From Moringa oleifera (taxonomy: Eukaryota > Streptophyta > Magnoliopsida > Brassicales > Moringaceae): a stretch of DNA of 64,000 bases. Below the pieces are notes generated by a model that was not told the DNA's origin, made no database searches, and was given only the letters and a program-made list of their open reading frames with translations. Made by a program: the position numbers and the translations under genes. Below, piece by piece: positions 14,086 to 24,438 of the stretch (position 1 is the first letter of the stretch; each line of letters begins with the position of its first letter). The stretch spans positions 3,911,001 through 3,975,000 of the forward strand of contig JAJFZO010000575.1 of the NCBI GenBank assembly GCA_021397835.1. Direction: 5' to 3'.

Positions 14086-14159
14086 TCTCTCCCCCTTTCC
14101 TCATATTTCCTTCAGAACAAGGAAAGAAAAGAATCCCCACTCTCATTGGCGTAACCGGA

Positions 14160-15877
14160 ATGGAACCCAAATGGCTTCTTCTCCTGATGGTGGGAACGGT
14201 GTTGGTGGTGCTCGTGAATGGAGATGAGTCTTCAACGAAGACATTGGTGAAGATAGTGAAGGGCAAGAAGCTGTGCGATAAAGGGTGGGAGTGTAAAGGG
14301 TGGTCCGCTTATTGCTGCAACCAAACCATATCGGATTTTTTTCAGACGTATCAATTTGAGAATTTGTTCGCTAAGCGTAACACGCCTGTGGCTCATGCAG
14401 TCGGGTTCTGGGATTATCATTCTTTTATCACCGCTGCTGCTCTGTACCAGCCTCTTGGTTTTGGCACCACAGGAGGGAAGCTTCAGGGGATGAAGGAACT
14501 TGCGGCTTTTCTCAGCCATGTGGGCAGCAAAACCTCATGTGAGTATATATTTAGAAACTGAGATTTGTGTTATACCCTGGAATATTTCTCTCTGATCTTA
14601 ATTTTTTCTTGCAACAGATATGGTTTAAGCCTTAGTTTTCATCTGGGTTTTTGTTTGTGCTATGATTAATTTTTAGGGATTAAGTTATATCAATCCAAAT
14701 GGGAAACAATAATTATTTTCACACTGGTTCTTGAAGAATTTCTGTAAGAAATTATGAGAAGTTGCATGCTTGTGCTTCATATGGTTCTCATTTAATGTAA
14801 AAGATATAGTAAACCAAACAGTGATATCACAAGGAAATGGTTTCTTTGGCTCTTCATGGTGCATTTTCATATCAAATTGATCGAGGAAGAAACACGGGGA
14901 ATCATATCATCTGGGGTGTTTCTGGTGCTGCAAACTAGAATATTTTCATAGTGATTTGTTCACCCATAAGTTGTATTAAAAATAATGGGATTTAATGTTG
15001 ATGATGATTTTCAGGTGGTTATGGAGTGGCCACAGGAGGACCCTTGGCTTGGGGCTTGTGCTACAACAAGGAAATGAGCCCTAGCAAAATATACTGTGAT
15101 GACTACTACAAATACACCTATCCGTGCACTCCTGGAGTCTCATACCATGGCCGTGGTGCCTTACCTATCTACTGGTAATTGATAACTTATATGACATAAA
15201 ATCTGGAAGTAAGGGTGATATTCTTGAGATAACATGTAGGAGCATACCTCATCTGTGTCTCTGTTACCCATTCTTCAAGCAATTCTTAGTAAAAGCAAGT
15301 GCCATCTGCAGATTTGGTAGAACTAAAGTTTTCAAATCATTTTGTTCTTCAGAGCAAAGTAATCGATATATAAGCAAGATAAGCATTTTGTTCGTGATTG
15401 CAAGTTTTTTCATGTAGTTGTGAGAGTCATAAGCTATCTTTTTGTCTGATTTACAGGAATTACAACTATGGGGAAACTGGTGAGGCCTTGAAGGTGGACC
15501 TGTTGAACCACCCGGAATACATAGAAGATAATGCAACCTTGGCCTTCCAGGCAGCAATCTGGAGGTGGATGACCCCAGTGAAGAAGCACCAGCCATCAGC
15601 ACATGATGTTTTTGCTGGCAACTGGAAGCCTACCAAGAATGACACTTTGGCCAAAAGGGTTCCTGGTTTTGGCACCACCATGAATGTTCTCTACGGAGAC
15701 CAAGTTTGTGGGCAGGGTGACAATGAGTCCATGAACAACATGATCTCTCACTACCTTTACTATCTTGACCTGATGGGTGTTGGCAGAGAGGAGGCAGGGC
15801 CTCACGTAGTGCTTAGCTGTGAAGAACAGGAAGCTTTCAGTCAGTCCCCTTCCTCTTCCTCCTCATCCTCATCTTGA
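14160..15877 (+). CDS. CTL1: Chitinase-like protein, GH19, CTL1/POM1 type
   Basis: Secreted GH19-fold protein that in Arabidopsis CTL1/POM1 supports cellulose assembly and does not digest chitin. Three exons, 14160-14538, 15015-15174 and 15457-15877, give 319 residues. A signal peptide is clear (MEPKWLLLLMVGTVLVVLVNG). The chitinase fold is recognisable from GWECKGWSAYCCNQTISDFF, FWDYHSFITAAALYQPLGFG, GPLAWGLCYNKEMSP and ALPIYWNYNYGETGEAL. The canonical catalytic HETTGG segment is replaced: after AAFLSH come VGSKTSCGYG, so the general-acid Glu is missing. There is no N-terminal hevein chitin-binding domain. The C-terminus ends in a nine-residue Ser tail (SPSSSSSSSS), which is unusual. The start ATG has a TATA-like element about 80 bp upstream. 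Assignment to the CTL1/CTL2 clade is firm; which of the two is less so. Confidence 0.95.
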
Positions 15878-16889
15878 GCTTCATCAACGGCATGCCATGG
15901 ATTAGCCCTTCCATTGATGGACTGATCTATCATTAATGGAGAACCGTAATAAGGGAGGGGCAAGTGTAATGTTTTAGAAATATAATCCAGAGTGTACTCA
16001 ACATTGTTCTTCCTGTGAAGCCATAGCCTGTAAATTTGTCTTGCTCTGCAAAATTTTGGGACCTTATGTTTGTAATTACTATATAACTGTATGAACCATA
16101 CGATCATTATATACATGTGAATTAAGTTGTGATTGTCAGTACCTCATAAGCTGCCTACCTATTTCTTGAATAATTCTAATCTTTTTAGCAGCTTTCATAG
16201 GCTTCAAGCCTATCTAATTTCAAGCTTATTTGATTTTTTTTCTTTCTTATTTAGCTGTTGGACTTGTTAGGCTATGAAGGGATCCCCACAGTGTGATCCA
16301 GAGGCTATGAATTGTGGGCAGCAATTAATTAATAATTCACGTGGATCCCCTTTCTTTATCAGACATTTTTCAAGATTGTAAGGTTCCTGTTTTTGTTTGT
16401 ATCTCTGCATTTGGCTGATAATTTAGATAAAGGGGATGATTAGAAATTCAAGTTGAAGTTTTCCATCTTCAAAAAGGAGAAATTTAAAAAAGCTTAAAAA
16501 GGTCAAATTTGGTGACTTAATGTTTTTTTTTCCTTAAAAAAAATCACGTGGCTCATTCTATGTTTATCTAAATTTCTTAATTAGTGAAAATACTTCTTCC
16601 TAAATTGCACCCGACACCCCTGACTCACCTAATTATTATTTTTTTAATTGTCAAAATTTTCCTTGAAATAGCAGGGGGGTCTTTTGTGTTCATCCTTATC
16701 ACTGAATCTGTGTCTGGAAATTGCCATTAATGGATGGTCAAGTATTTTGCAGGGAAGGAAGAAGATAGAAGTAGGCAAAACGACGTCACCTCATGGAAGT
16801 AAAGGGGCCACCTTGAATTTGCTTGGCTGAGGCTGGCTTCACCTATTGCCAGGTCATCAGGGATTATCCCGGCGGAGGACGACCGAAAA

Positions 16890-16905
16890 CCTGCCACGTG
16901 GCAGG
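16890..16905. promoter_or_regulatory. Perfect 16-bp G-box palindrome
   Basis: CCTGCCACGTGGCAGG is a perfect inverted repeat centred on the CACGTG G-box, about 180 bp before the AAE start codon and about 60 bp before a TATA-like sequence. G-boxes bind bZIP and bHLH factors (HY5, ABF and PIF types). Which of them acts here is not visible. Confidence 0.7.
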
Positions 16906-17018
16906 CCCGAGGTCAAGTAGTATTCGAGTTCTTTCCGTCATCAAGCCCCATTGACATACCAATATAAATTACGCCATTTCTCTGGAGCCTTTAGTAGTTT
17001 ATAGCGCGAGGCACAAAC

Positions 17019-17021
<3 letters not shown>

Positions 17022-17076
<55 letters not shown>

Positions 17077-17077
17077 C
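17022..17077. repeat. (GA)n microsatellite in AAE 5' leader
   Basis: A nearly perfect GA run of more than 20 units that ends a few bases before the start codon of the acyl-activating enzyme. Confidence 0.95.
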
Positions 17078-17079
17078 AG

Positions 17080-20000
17080 ATGGTGAGGCGCGACATAGAT
17101 GAGCTGCCGAAGAACGCAGCGAACTACACAGCGTTGACTCCGCTGTGGTTCTTGGAGAGAGCGGCTATGGTGCATCCCACTAGGAAATCGCTGGTCCATG
17201 GGTCTGTGGAGTACACGTGGCAACAGACCTACTACCGTTGCCGCCGGTTGGCCTCCGCCCTCTCCAATCGTTCTATCATCGCCGGTAGCATGGTATTTAT
17301 TACTGCCCCATCACTCGTGTCGCTATACTTATCTTTCTTTTCTTCTCTAATTCTTACCGTTTCTTGTTAGCTCGAGTAAATCGAGCAAAATACGAAACAA
17401 AGAGAATATGATTTGTTTCACCTTTCTACTTGCTGTCGTTTTCGCATTAAGGCCATAATGGATTCGGCTACTAACAAGCTTAGTCCTTGACTGAAAGGTT
17501 AGCTTAGTCATGTGCTTTCTCATTGAAGTCTGATATGAAATTTTGAGGACAGAAAAAGTACTTTCTTCTTGTTTCCTTTTTGCTAAAATAAAAGGCAAAA
17601 AGAAAAAAAATCTAAATTATTTTCTGGTTAATATAAGTGAGTTGTAATTTTTTTCTAAAAAAACTTAAGTATGGGAAGCAATTTTCTCTAGAATTAAATC
17701 TTCTTAAATAATTAGACAGTTTCTCACTGAATGAGTATAGTGTTATGTTGTTTCTTCTGATGATGACTAACTTAATTGTGTTATAGTCATTAAATCTTAC
17801 AGTACTCATTTCACTCAATGTTATGAAGAATTTGTTGTGCAGAATCTCAGTGGTTAGTTTGAAAATTAATTCTAAGGTAGTTATTCACAGTATGAGTTGT
17901 TAGACTCCTATTGTTATTTGGCATGTGCTTGAGCTCTTAATATCACTATGGAGCATGATTTTTGCCAAAGTTTTACATTAGTTGATTTCTAAACCTGCAA
18001 GTAGCAGTTATTGAAGGGAGAGAAGTTTAGTAATAGATATTTTTTGCTATGTTCTGGTGTTATCAGCTGTGCAGATGAACTGTTAAAGAAGGAATCTTTC
18101 ATATGCTACATAGTGAAATATGATCTAAACAAGTATATTTCAAAAGCAATGGAAAAATTAGTTAACAGTTATAGCAGGAAAAGCCATTTGCCATGACTAC
18201 TCTAATCGGACTCTTATACATGTCAGTAGAATGGAAACAATATTCCCATGTTTGTGTACTAGTGTTTCACATTTATACCTAAATTCTGAGACTTCCAGAA
18301 GTGCCTTGTGGCTGATTGATTTCAAGTATCTGTGTCAGGCAGATCTGTCCATTCTATTGAATTACTTATCCAAGCTAAGATGGATGTCACTGTGCTCTTT
18401 GAAGCTGATCACAGTTCAGCTTTAAAAGTAGTATGTCAATAGAGCTTTAAAAAGGTAGGCATTCTAGGCCTATTCATGTGCAACCCAGACCCCCATGGGA
18501 TTGTCTAAATAGTTTGGTGGAGTGGGTAGTAACAAGAGGTTCCGGATTTAATTTTGTACTTTGGCAGTTAAACTTCATGATTTTCTTGGGGTTTGTAGCT
18601 TTGTGGGGTTGGGGCTGTCTACCAGGCTTACTATGCAGGGGTGGTACAGAAAGTACGCCTGCTTTGGGGCGAGTTCTCAGTATTAAAAAAAAAAAGAAAA
18701 AAAGAAACAGAGTTCGAAGTGAATGCAGATATTGAACATTTTACTATTTATATCTAAATGACACATTAATGACATGGCTATATTGGGCTTGCATTCTTAA
18801 ACTATATTCGGGAATTACATCAGAGATGTTCAAGCAATGTTGTGTTTCCAGAGAGATGGAGAGTGGTCTTTTGGAGATTGGTGTCAGACTTTAAATTACT
18901 GTACCTTATCATTATCACTGTCATTTGTTTTCAATATTCTTGAAGCCCTGTTATTTCCACCTCAGTTCCAGCTATAGGCTTAGGCAACTGAGATCTGGGT
19001 CCAGTTTTACTTGAATTTCCTTTCTTTCTTGATACTATACTCTCTCCTAGTTGTTTGAGCTGTCTGAAATCTATTGTTCTGTTATTTTTCTTGAAACTTA
19101 AGATCATGGACTTCAGAGATTGTTTTACCCTGAAATGTTTTATTTCTCCTTTTCTGCGCTTATTATTTCTTTGTTTCTGCTTGCAGGTAGCAATAATTGC
19201 ACCAAATGTTCCTGCCATGTTTGAAGCTCATTTTGGAGTACCGATGTCGGGAGCTGTGGTTAACACTGTCAATATTCGTTTAAATGCAGCAACCATTGCA
19301 TTTCTTCTAGGTCATTCTAGGTCAGAGGTCGTAATAGTGGACCAAGAATTTTTTACTTTGGCAGAGGAAGCTTTGAAAATCCTGGAGGAGAAAAGCAAAG
19401 GCAATTTTAAGCCTCCACTTTTGATTGTCATAGCTGATGAAAACTGTGATTCTAAGGCACTCCGCTATGCTTTGGGGAAAGGGGCCATTGAATATGAGAA
19501 GTTCCTGGAAAGTGGTGATCCTGACTTTGCTTGGAAACCACCAGAGGATGAGTGGCAGAGTATTGCTTTGGGTTATACTTCTGGAACAACTGCCAGTCCA
19601 AAGGGGGTGGTGCTTCACCATCGGGGCGCATATCTCATGGCTCTTAGTTGTCCTCTTATCTGGGGAATGACTGAAGGTCCTGTGTACTTGTGGACTCTAC
19701 CCATGTTCCACTGCAATGGTTGGTGTTTCACTTGGTCACTTGCAGCCCTCTGTGGAACAAGCATATGCCTTCGACAGGTATATCACTGTGCTGCACCGCA
19801 TATGCTTATTATTCTTATGCTTATTTCCCCTGTATGTCAATTGTTGATCTTGTTATGGTATTATGATGCAAATAATAGCACATTTTTGAGATGCTGGCAA
19901 TTCTACAATCTGTATCTACTCTGTTAAACCATATCAATAAAACTGGACTCTTTTGCCTCCGGCAAATTTACATTTATGATATTATTCTATAGCTTGCTTC

Positions 20001-21292
20001 AGCAATTCTTTTGCCAGAAACGTGGCTTGGTTTAATAGTTAGCTACAGATCTTAAATGAGGTAGAAACTTTGGGTTCTGAATGCTGTCTACCAAGGAGAT
20101 GGAAGGGGCTAGTGCTTGAAGCGAGTGTCTGGTCTTTACTCTGAAATTAAAATCTTTTTGTAAATAGCAGTCAGGTTTCTGCACACACTCTGGTGAAAAG
20201 AAATGGTGTTTATGGAACTTAAAATTGGCTCAGCATTTTAAGAAGTTGGGAGTAGGATGTGAAAGAAAAATGAATAATAGTCTTGGACTCACTGGTTTGT
20301 TGGTTATGCTCCACTGAAATCTCTTTACCTATTAAAAGCAGTTTCTTGCTTGCTTGGCCCATGCGTTGACCATCCTTTTTTTGGCCTTTCTGCAGGTAAC
20401 AGCTAAGGGGGTGTATTCTGCCATAGCAAAGTATAAGGTGACTCAGTTCTGTGCAGCACCTGTGGTGCTGAACACGATAGTCAATGCCCCTCCAGAGGAT
20501 ACAATCCTTCCTCTCCCCCATGTTGTGCATGTAATGACTGCTGGTGCTGCCCCACCTCCTTCTGTTCTCCTTGGGATGTCTCAGAAAGGCTTCCGTGTCA
20601 CCCACACTTATGGCCTCTCAGAAACCTATGGCCCCTCAGTTGTTTGTGCATGGAAGCCTGAATGGGACTCACTGCCACCAGAAACCCAAGCACGTCTTAA
20701 TGCCCGCCAAGGTGTCCGATATATTGGTTTGGAAGGCCTTGATGTTGTAAATACCCTCACCATGGAACCTGTCCCAGCTGATGGGAAAACCATTGGAGAG
20801 ATAGTGATGCGTGGCAACATTGTGATGAAAGGTTACTTAAAGAACCCAAAAGCCAACAAAGAGTCCTTCGCAAATGGCTGGTATCATTCCGGGGATCTTG
20901 CTGTGAAGCATCCAGATAATTATATAGAAATTAAAGACCGATCAAAGGACATTATCATTTCAGGAGGTGAGAATATTAGCAGTGTGGAGATAGAAAATGT
21001 TTTATATCATCACCCAGCTATACTGGAGGTATCAGTGGTGGCTAGGCCAGATGAACAATGGGGAGAATCTCCTTGTGCATTTGTGACATTAAAGCCGGGG
21101 GTAGATGCATCCAATGAACAAAGTGTGGCTGAAAATATAATGAAGTTTTGCAGGTCAAAGTTGCCTGCTTACTGGGTTCCAAAATCTGTAGTATTCGGTC
21201 CATTACCAAAGACTGCTACTGGAAAGATTCAGAAGCATCTGCTGAGAGCCAAGGCAAAAGAATTAGGACCCGTGAGGAAGAGTAGGTTATAA
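17080..21292 (+). CDS. AAE1: Peroxisomal acyl-activating enzyme (AAE1-type acyl-CoA ligase)
   Basis: ATP-dependent carboxylate-CoA ligase of the ANL superfamily; it adenylates a carboxylic acid and transfers the acyl group to CoA. Exons 17080-17292, 19187-19777 and 20396-21292, all in phase 0, give 566 residues. Motifs: P-loop-like YTSGTTASPKGVV beginning at residue 201; HTYGLSETYGP; WYHSGDLAV; hinge DRSKDIIISGGENIS; and near the end PKTATGKIQK with the expected adenylation lysine at about 545. The C-terminal tripeptide SRL is a type-1 peroxisome targeting signal. The closest family I recognise is plant AAE1 and the related short/branched-chain acyl-CoA ligases, some of which act in specialised metabolism. 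The true substrate cannot be read from sequence. Intron 1 (1.9 kb) carries a SINE. Confidence 0.94.
18480..18712 (+). mobile_element. tRNA-derived SINE in AAE intron 1
   Basis: A G-rich block of about 230 bp in an AT-rich intron. It has a pol III box A-like TGGTGGAGTGGG at 18515, a box B-like GGTTCCGGATTTAA about 20 bp further on, and a 3' A-rich tail (A11 G A7) at 18684-18709. It lies in the same orientation as the host gene. I could not find a clear target-site duplication, so exact ends are uncertain. The frame that runs through it is not a gene. Confidence 0.75.
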
Positions 21293-21430
21293 TCGTACAT
21301 GTTAGCAACTGAATAAACACCTTTATGGTTGGTGCTTGGCATGGTGAAGTTCTCATTGGAAAAGCTTGTCATCTCTACGATTCTCTAATGAATTTCTGTT
21401 ACTGTTCACAACATTCTGCCAATGTTGTCC

Positions 21431-21461
<31 letters not shown>

Positions 21462-21464
21462 GGG
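21431..21464. repeat. T10-G24 homopolymer block
   Basis: Ten T followed by twenty-four G, then GCGCC, about 140 bp after the AAE stop codon. The length of such a run is often uncertain in assemblies. Confidence 0.85.
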
Positions 21465-22297
21465 CGCCACCATTGATATGGTCTGATAGACTTAATCAAA
21501 GGGAATGCTGGCCGGCCCAATAGATCGATGAGGCCTGTGAACCAACAGTAGCAACCCACAAACTGCCTATTGGGTTTTTTCGGTCTATGAAACTGGTTGA
21601 AGCCTTGGTGCGAAGTCCAATAGCTTCCATTGACAATAGCAGAGGTTCTTGTCGCTGACAACTGGCAATCAATCCTCAATTTTCTCAGATAGGAAGGTTA
21701 AGAGTCATTCATCCTTTGTGGTCTTGCTTACACTCTTTTAGGTCATAGCCTATGATCTTATGGTTTCAATTCCGATCTTTGCAGCTTAGAAGCCTCTCTG
21801 GATTGTTATCCACGTCATACTTTGCAGTAACGGAGAAGGTAAAGAATTTCTTTCGTGCAAGTTTGATACATTTTGAATCTAAATATCTAATGCCCGCATT
21901 AATGACACAAAACCGAACATTATGGATGAAATGTTTCTTGCTACCTCATCCTTAACTTGTTGCCTGCTCCAACCATGTCTGTCCCTCCATGGCTATGCAC
22001 TAGATCACCCCTCATGGTCTTCGACCAAATCGTAAACCAACAACTAATCCTTCAGGATGAGAATATCATAACCAGAAATTAATTAATCAAGTCGTTAGAA
22101 ACCCATAAAAAGACAAAGAACCAATGAAATGGAATGCCGAAGTAGGAGGAACTAGGGAGTAGGGACATTAATTAGAAGATTAAGTAGAGGAGAAGAAAGT
22201 GATAAGTAGGTAAAGCTAGTAATCCCTTATACGTCTCCTCCTTGTATTTTTGAAGGATAAGAAAGTCATATCCAATCAGTTCCAGCCCATACTCCTC

Positions 22298-22302
<5 letters not shown>

Positions 22303-22338
<36 letters not shown>
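22303..22338. repeat. (TA)n microsatellite
   Basis: Perfect TA run of about 18 units in intergenic DNA. Confidence 0.9.
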
Positions 22339-22344
<6 letters not shown>

Positions 22345-23392
22345 CAACACACAGCAGAACTTAAAGCAAACTGTCATCTGACTCATCATCTGGTTGTAGA
22401 GTTCCGTGTTCAATGATTCTCGTCATAGTAAAGGTTTATCCAAAGAAGGATATGGAGAGTGGGTCCATTAGCACACATTGATGATTGATCCAGTTAGGCT
22501 TAGTTTCGGCCTCATCTCTAACCTTTCGTTTTCCTCTTCATAGATATGCTGGATTGTCGTTGATTTGTTATAGCGTTCTAATGAAAGGCCTAACCCCACC
22601 CAAACATCCATGCATGAAAGTCACGTTACTCTGCAAATGGATTGGATGCCTCAAAGATAAGACTTGCATTGCTTGGCCTTCCCTGCAAGCCAAATTGAAC
22701 TTCCCTTCAAAACCATTAATAGATTATCTTTTTTAGATATTTTATTTATATTTGATAGTGATAAATTTTGGAAAGAGTGCCATAAATCAGGTGAAGACAA
22801 ACTCAACTGAATTAGCATATAAATTAATAATATTTTTTTGAATTATGTTAAATTTTTAAAAACATGATACGAAGTAATAAATTACTTTTTGACACAGCGA
22901 CATGAAAAATTTTAATAATTTATATTATTTAATAAAAAATTCAAAATTTAAATAACAGGTTAAAGTAGATGAATTTTTTTCTTTATTAAATTTTATTTCC
23001 TTAAAAAATGTTTTATTTTTTAAAAATAAAATTAATGAATAAATTTTTTATTATTTTGTTCAACAAAAATATATTTTTAATTTTTTATATAAAAAACAAA
23101 TCACAAATTCAATCAGCACAAAAATATAACAAAGAACTTCAAAACAGATTAACAATACAACTTCCTTGTTTAAGTTCTATGTACATGTGATTGATCTTTT
23201 ATATGGTTATCAAAAAAAAATGATGACTGTTAATGATTAAAATTAATTAAATCACAAAAAATTAGGCGCATAAGAAAGTGCGGAGTATTAATCAAGGATC
23301 GTGATATCAGCAGAATATCTGGCTAAACGACAGATAAGACCCATGTTAATATTCTAACGATAGCTTAGAGGAAAACAACATGGATGAACAAC

Positions 23393-23395
<3 letters not shown>

Positions 23396-23423
<28 letters not shown>
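23396..23423. repeat. (TA)n microsatellite
   Basis: TA run of about 14 units in intergenic DNA. Confidence 0.9.
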
Positions 23424-24378
23424 CTGCATTTAAGTTTGTTAGAAAGAATCATATCATAAACATGCGATGCATAGTTTAAGTGACATTATCTCTACTCATA
23501 TAGCCAGTATATATTTATATACAAATTAAATACATGGTAGGTCACCTGTGGTAGCTTATTGTACAATATAATTCCAAAAAGAACCTTCTTCTTTGGTGGG
23601 CACATAATAATTTCATTTCATTAATTAATTTTCTTGCATACCAACTAAAATAATTTATTACAGATGAAGTCCAAGACAGAGGAAAGAATAAATTAGTACT
23701 TTTCCTTATGAGACTAAAGCATCGATTGGTGAAGCAACGAGACAAAACAAAAATCATGTTGTTATGTGTAGTGGACACTGTACACATTCACGAGAAATCA
23801 CTCTTTACATATATAACCAAAAGTGCTCACTCATTGGTCTACCCTTTTTCGCTCCATTTCTTCTCCCGGCATATGAAATTCCTCTAATTACTTTCTCTCG
23901 GGCATTATGTGAAATTGATTTGGAAATTTCTTTTCTAGCGTAGTGAGCCTAACGTGACTATTGGCTGCTCTGCTTGCTAAAGACACAGAAAGATTCGCTG
24001 GTCCGTGACCACTCCCTTTCATCCCTCATTTTTATTAGTTTCTTTCATTTCTAGGTTATGGGTTATATTTTACTTAATCAATACCTTAGTTAATTCACAC
24101 TATAATTAATAATTCTTTTATTTTCTGGGTTTCGGATAACGTACTTAATTGATCATTACTCCATGTCTTCTTATTTTTTTATTAAAAAAATCAGTATTAT
24201 TACTATGATATTTTTTTGTGTGTTTATGAGTTATGTGAATGCGATTATCATCAAGTGGTAAAAGTGCCAACTGCGTGTTGAACTTACTCACTTTCTCTCA
24301 CTCAATCTGTGTGTTTTTCCATGTATCGACGTGGAAACCCAATCATCATCTTCAACCCATTTCTCTCGCTCTTCATCT

Positions 24379-24390
24379 CTATATATACTC
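24379..24390 (+). promoter_or_regulatory. TATA-like element of BXL gene
   Basis: CTATATATACTC about 50-60 bp before the predicted BXL start codon, with pyrimidine-rich flanks typical of plant core promoters. Confidence 0.55.
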
Positions 24391-24438
24391 TCTTCTATCT
24401 TCACACACACTCACACATCAAACACCTTTTAATTATAT

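Larger units (their letters stand above)
9707..14159. other. Divergent intergenic region CAMTA / CTL
   Basis: About 4.4 kb. The stretch 9707-10220 is the CAMTA 5' flank. From about 10250 to 12800 the DNA is extremely AT-rich with no gene-like frame and contains local duplications (11968-12265). A more GC-balanced patch follows (12820-13150). The last 400 bp hold a cluster of site II (TGGGCY) motifs and a TATA-like TATATAT at about 14078, which fit the CTL promoter. Confidence 0.6.
15878..17079. other. CTL 3' flank and AAE promoter
   Basis: About 1.2 kb. The CTL 3' UTR probably reaches about 16130. The remainder is the AAE promoter, with a GACGTC palindrome (16782-16787), a long G-box palindrome (16890-16905), a TATA-like TATAAA near 16962 and the GA microsatellite leader. 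No other gene is visible. Confidence 0.6.
21293..24438. other. Intergenic AAE to BXL
   Basis: About 3.1 kb. It holds the AAE 3' flank with a T10/G24 homopolymer, two TA microsatellites (22303-22338 and 23396-23423), an AT-rich stretch (22730-23110) and the BXL promoter with a TATA-like CTATATATACTC near 24379. No frame looks coding. Confidence 0.6.

Noticed and set aside
18515..18560. Intact tRNA gene
   Set aside because: Box A and box B resemble a tRNA, but no acceptor stem pairing or anticodon arm can be drawn. SINE is the better reading.
18478..18735. 85-codon frame in AAE intron 1
   Set aside because: It is translated SINE sequence ending in the A-rich tail.
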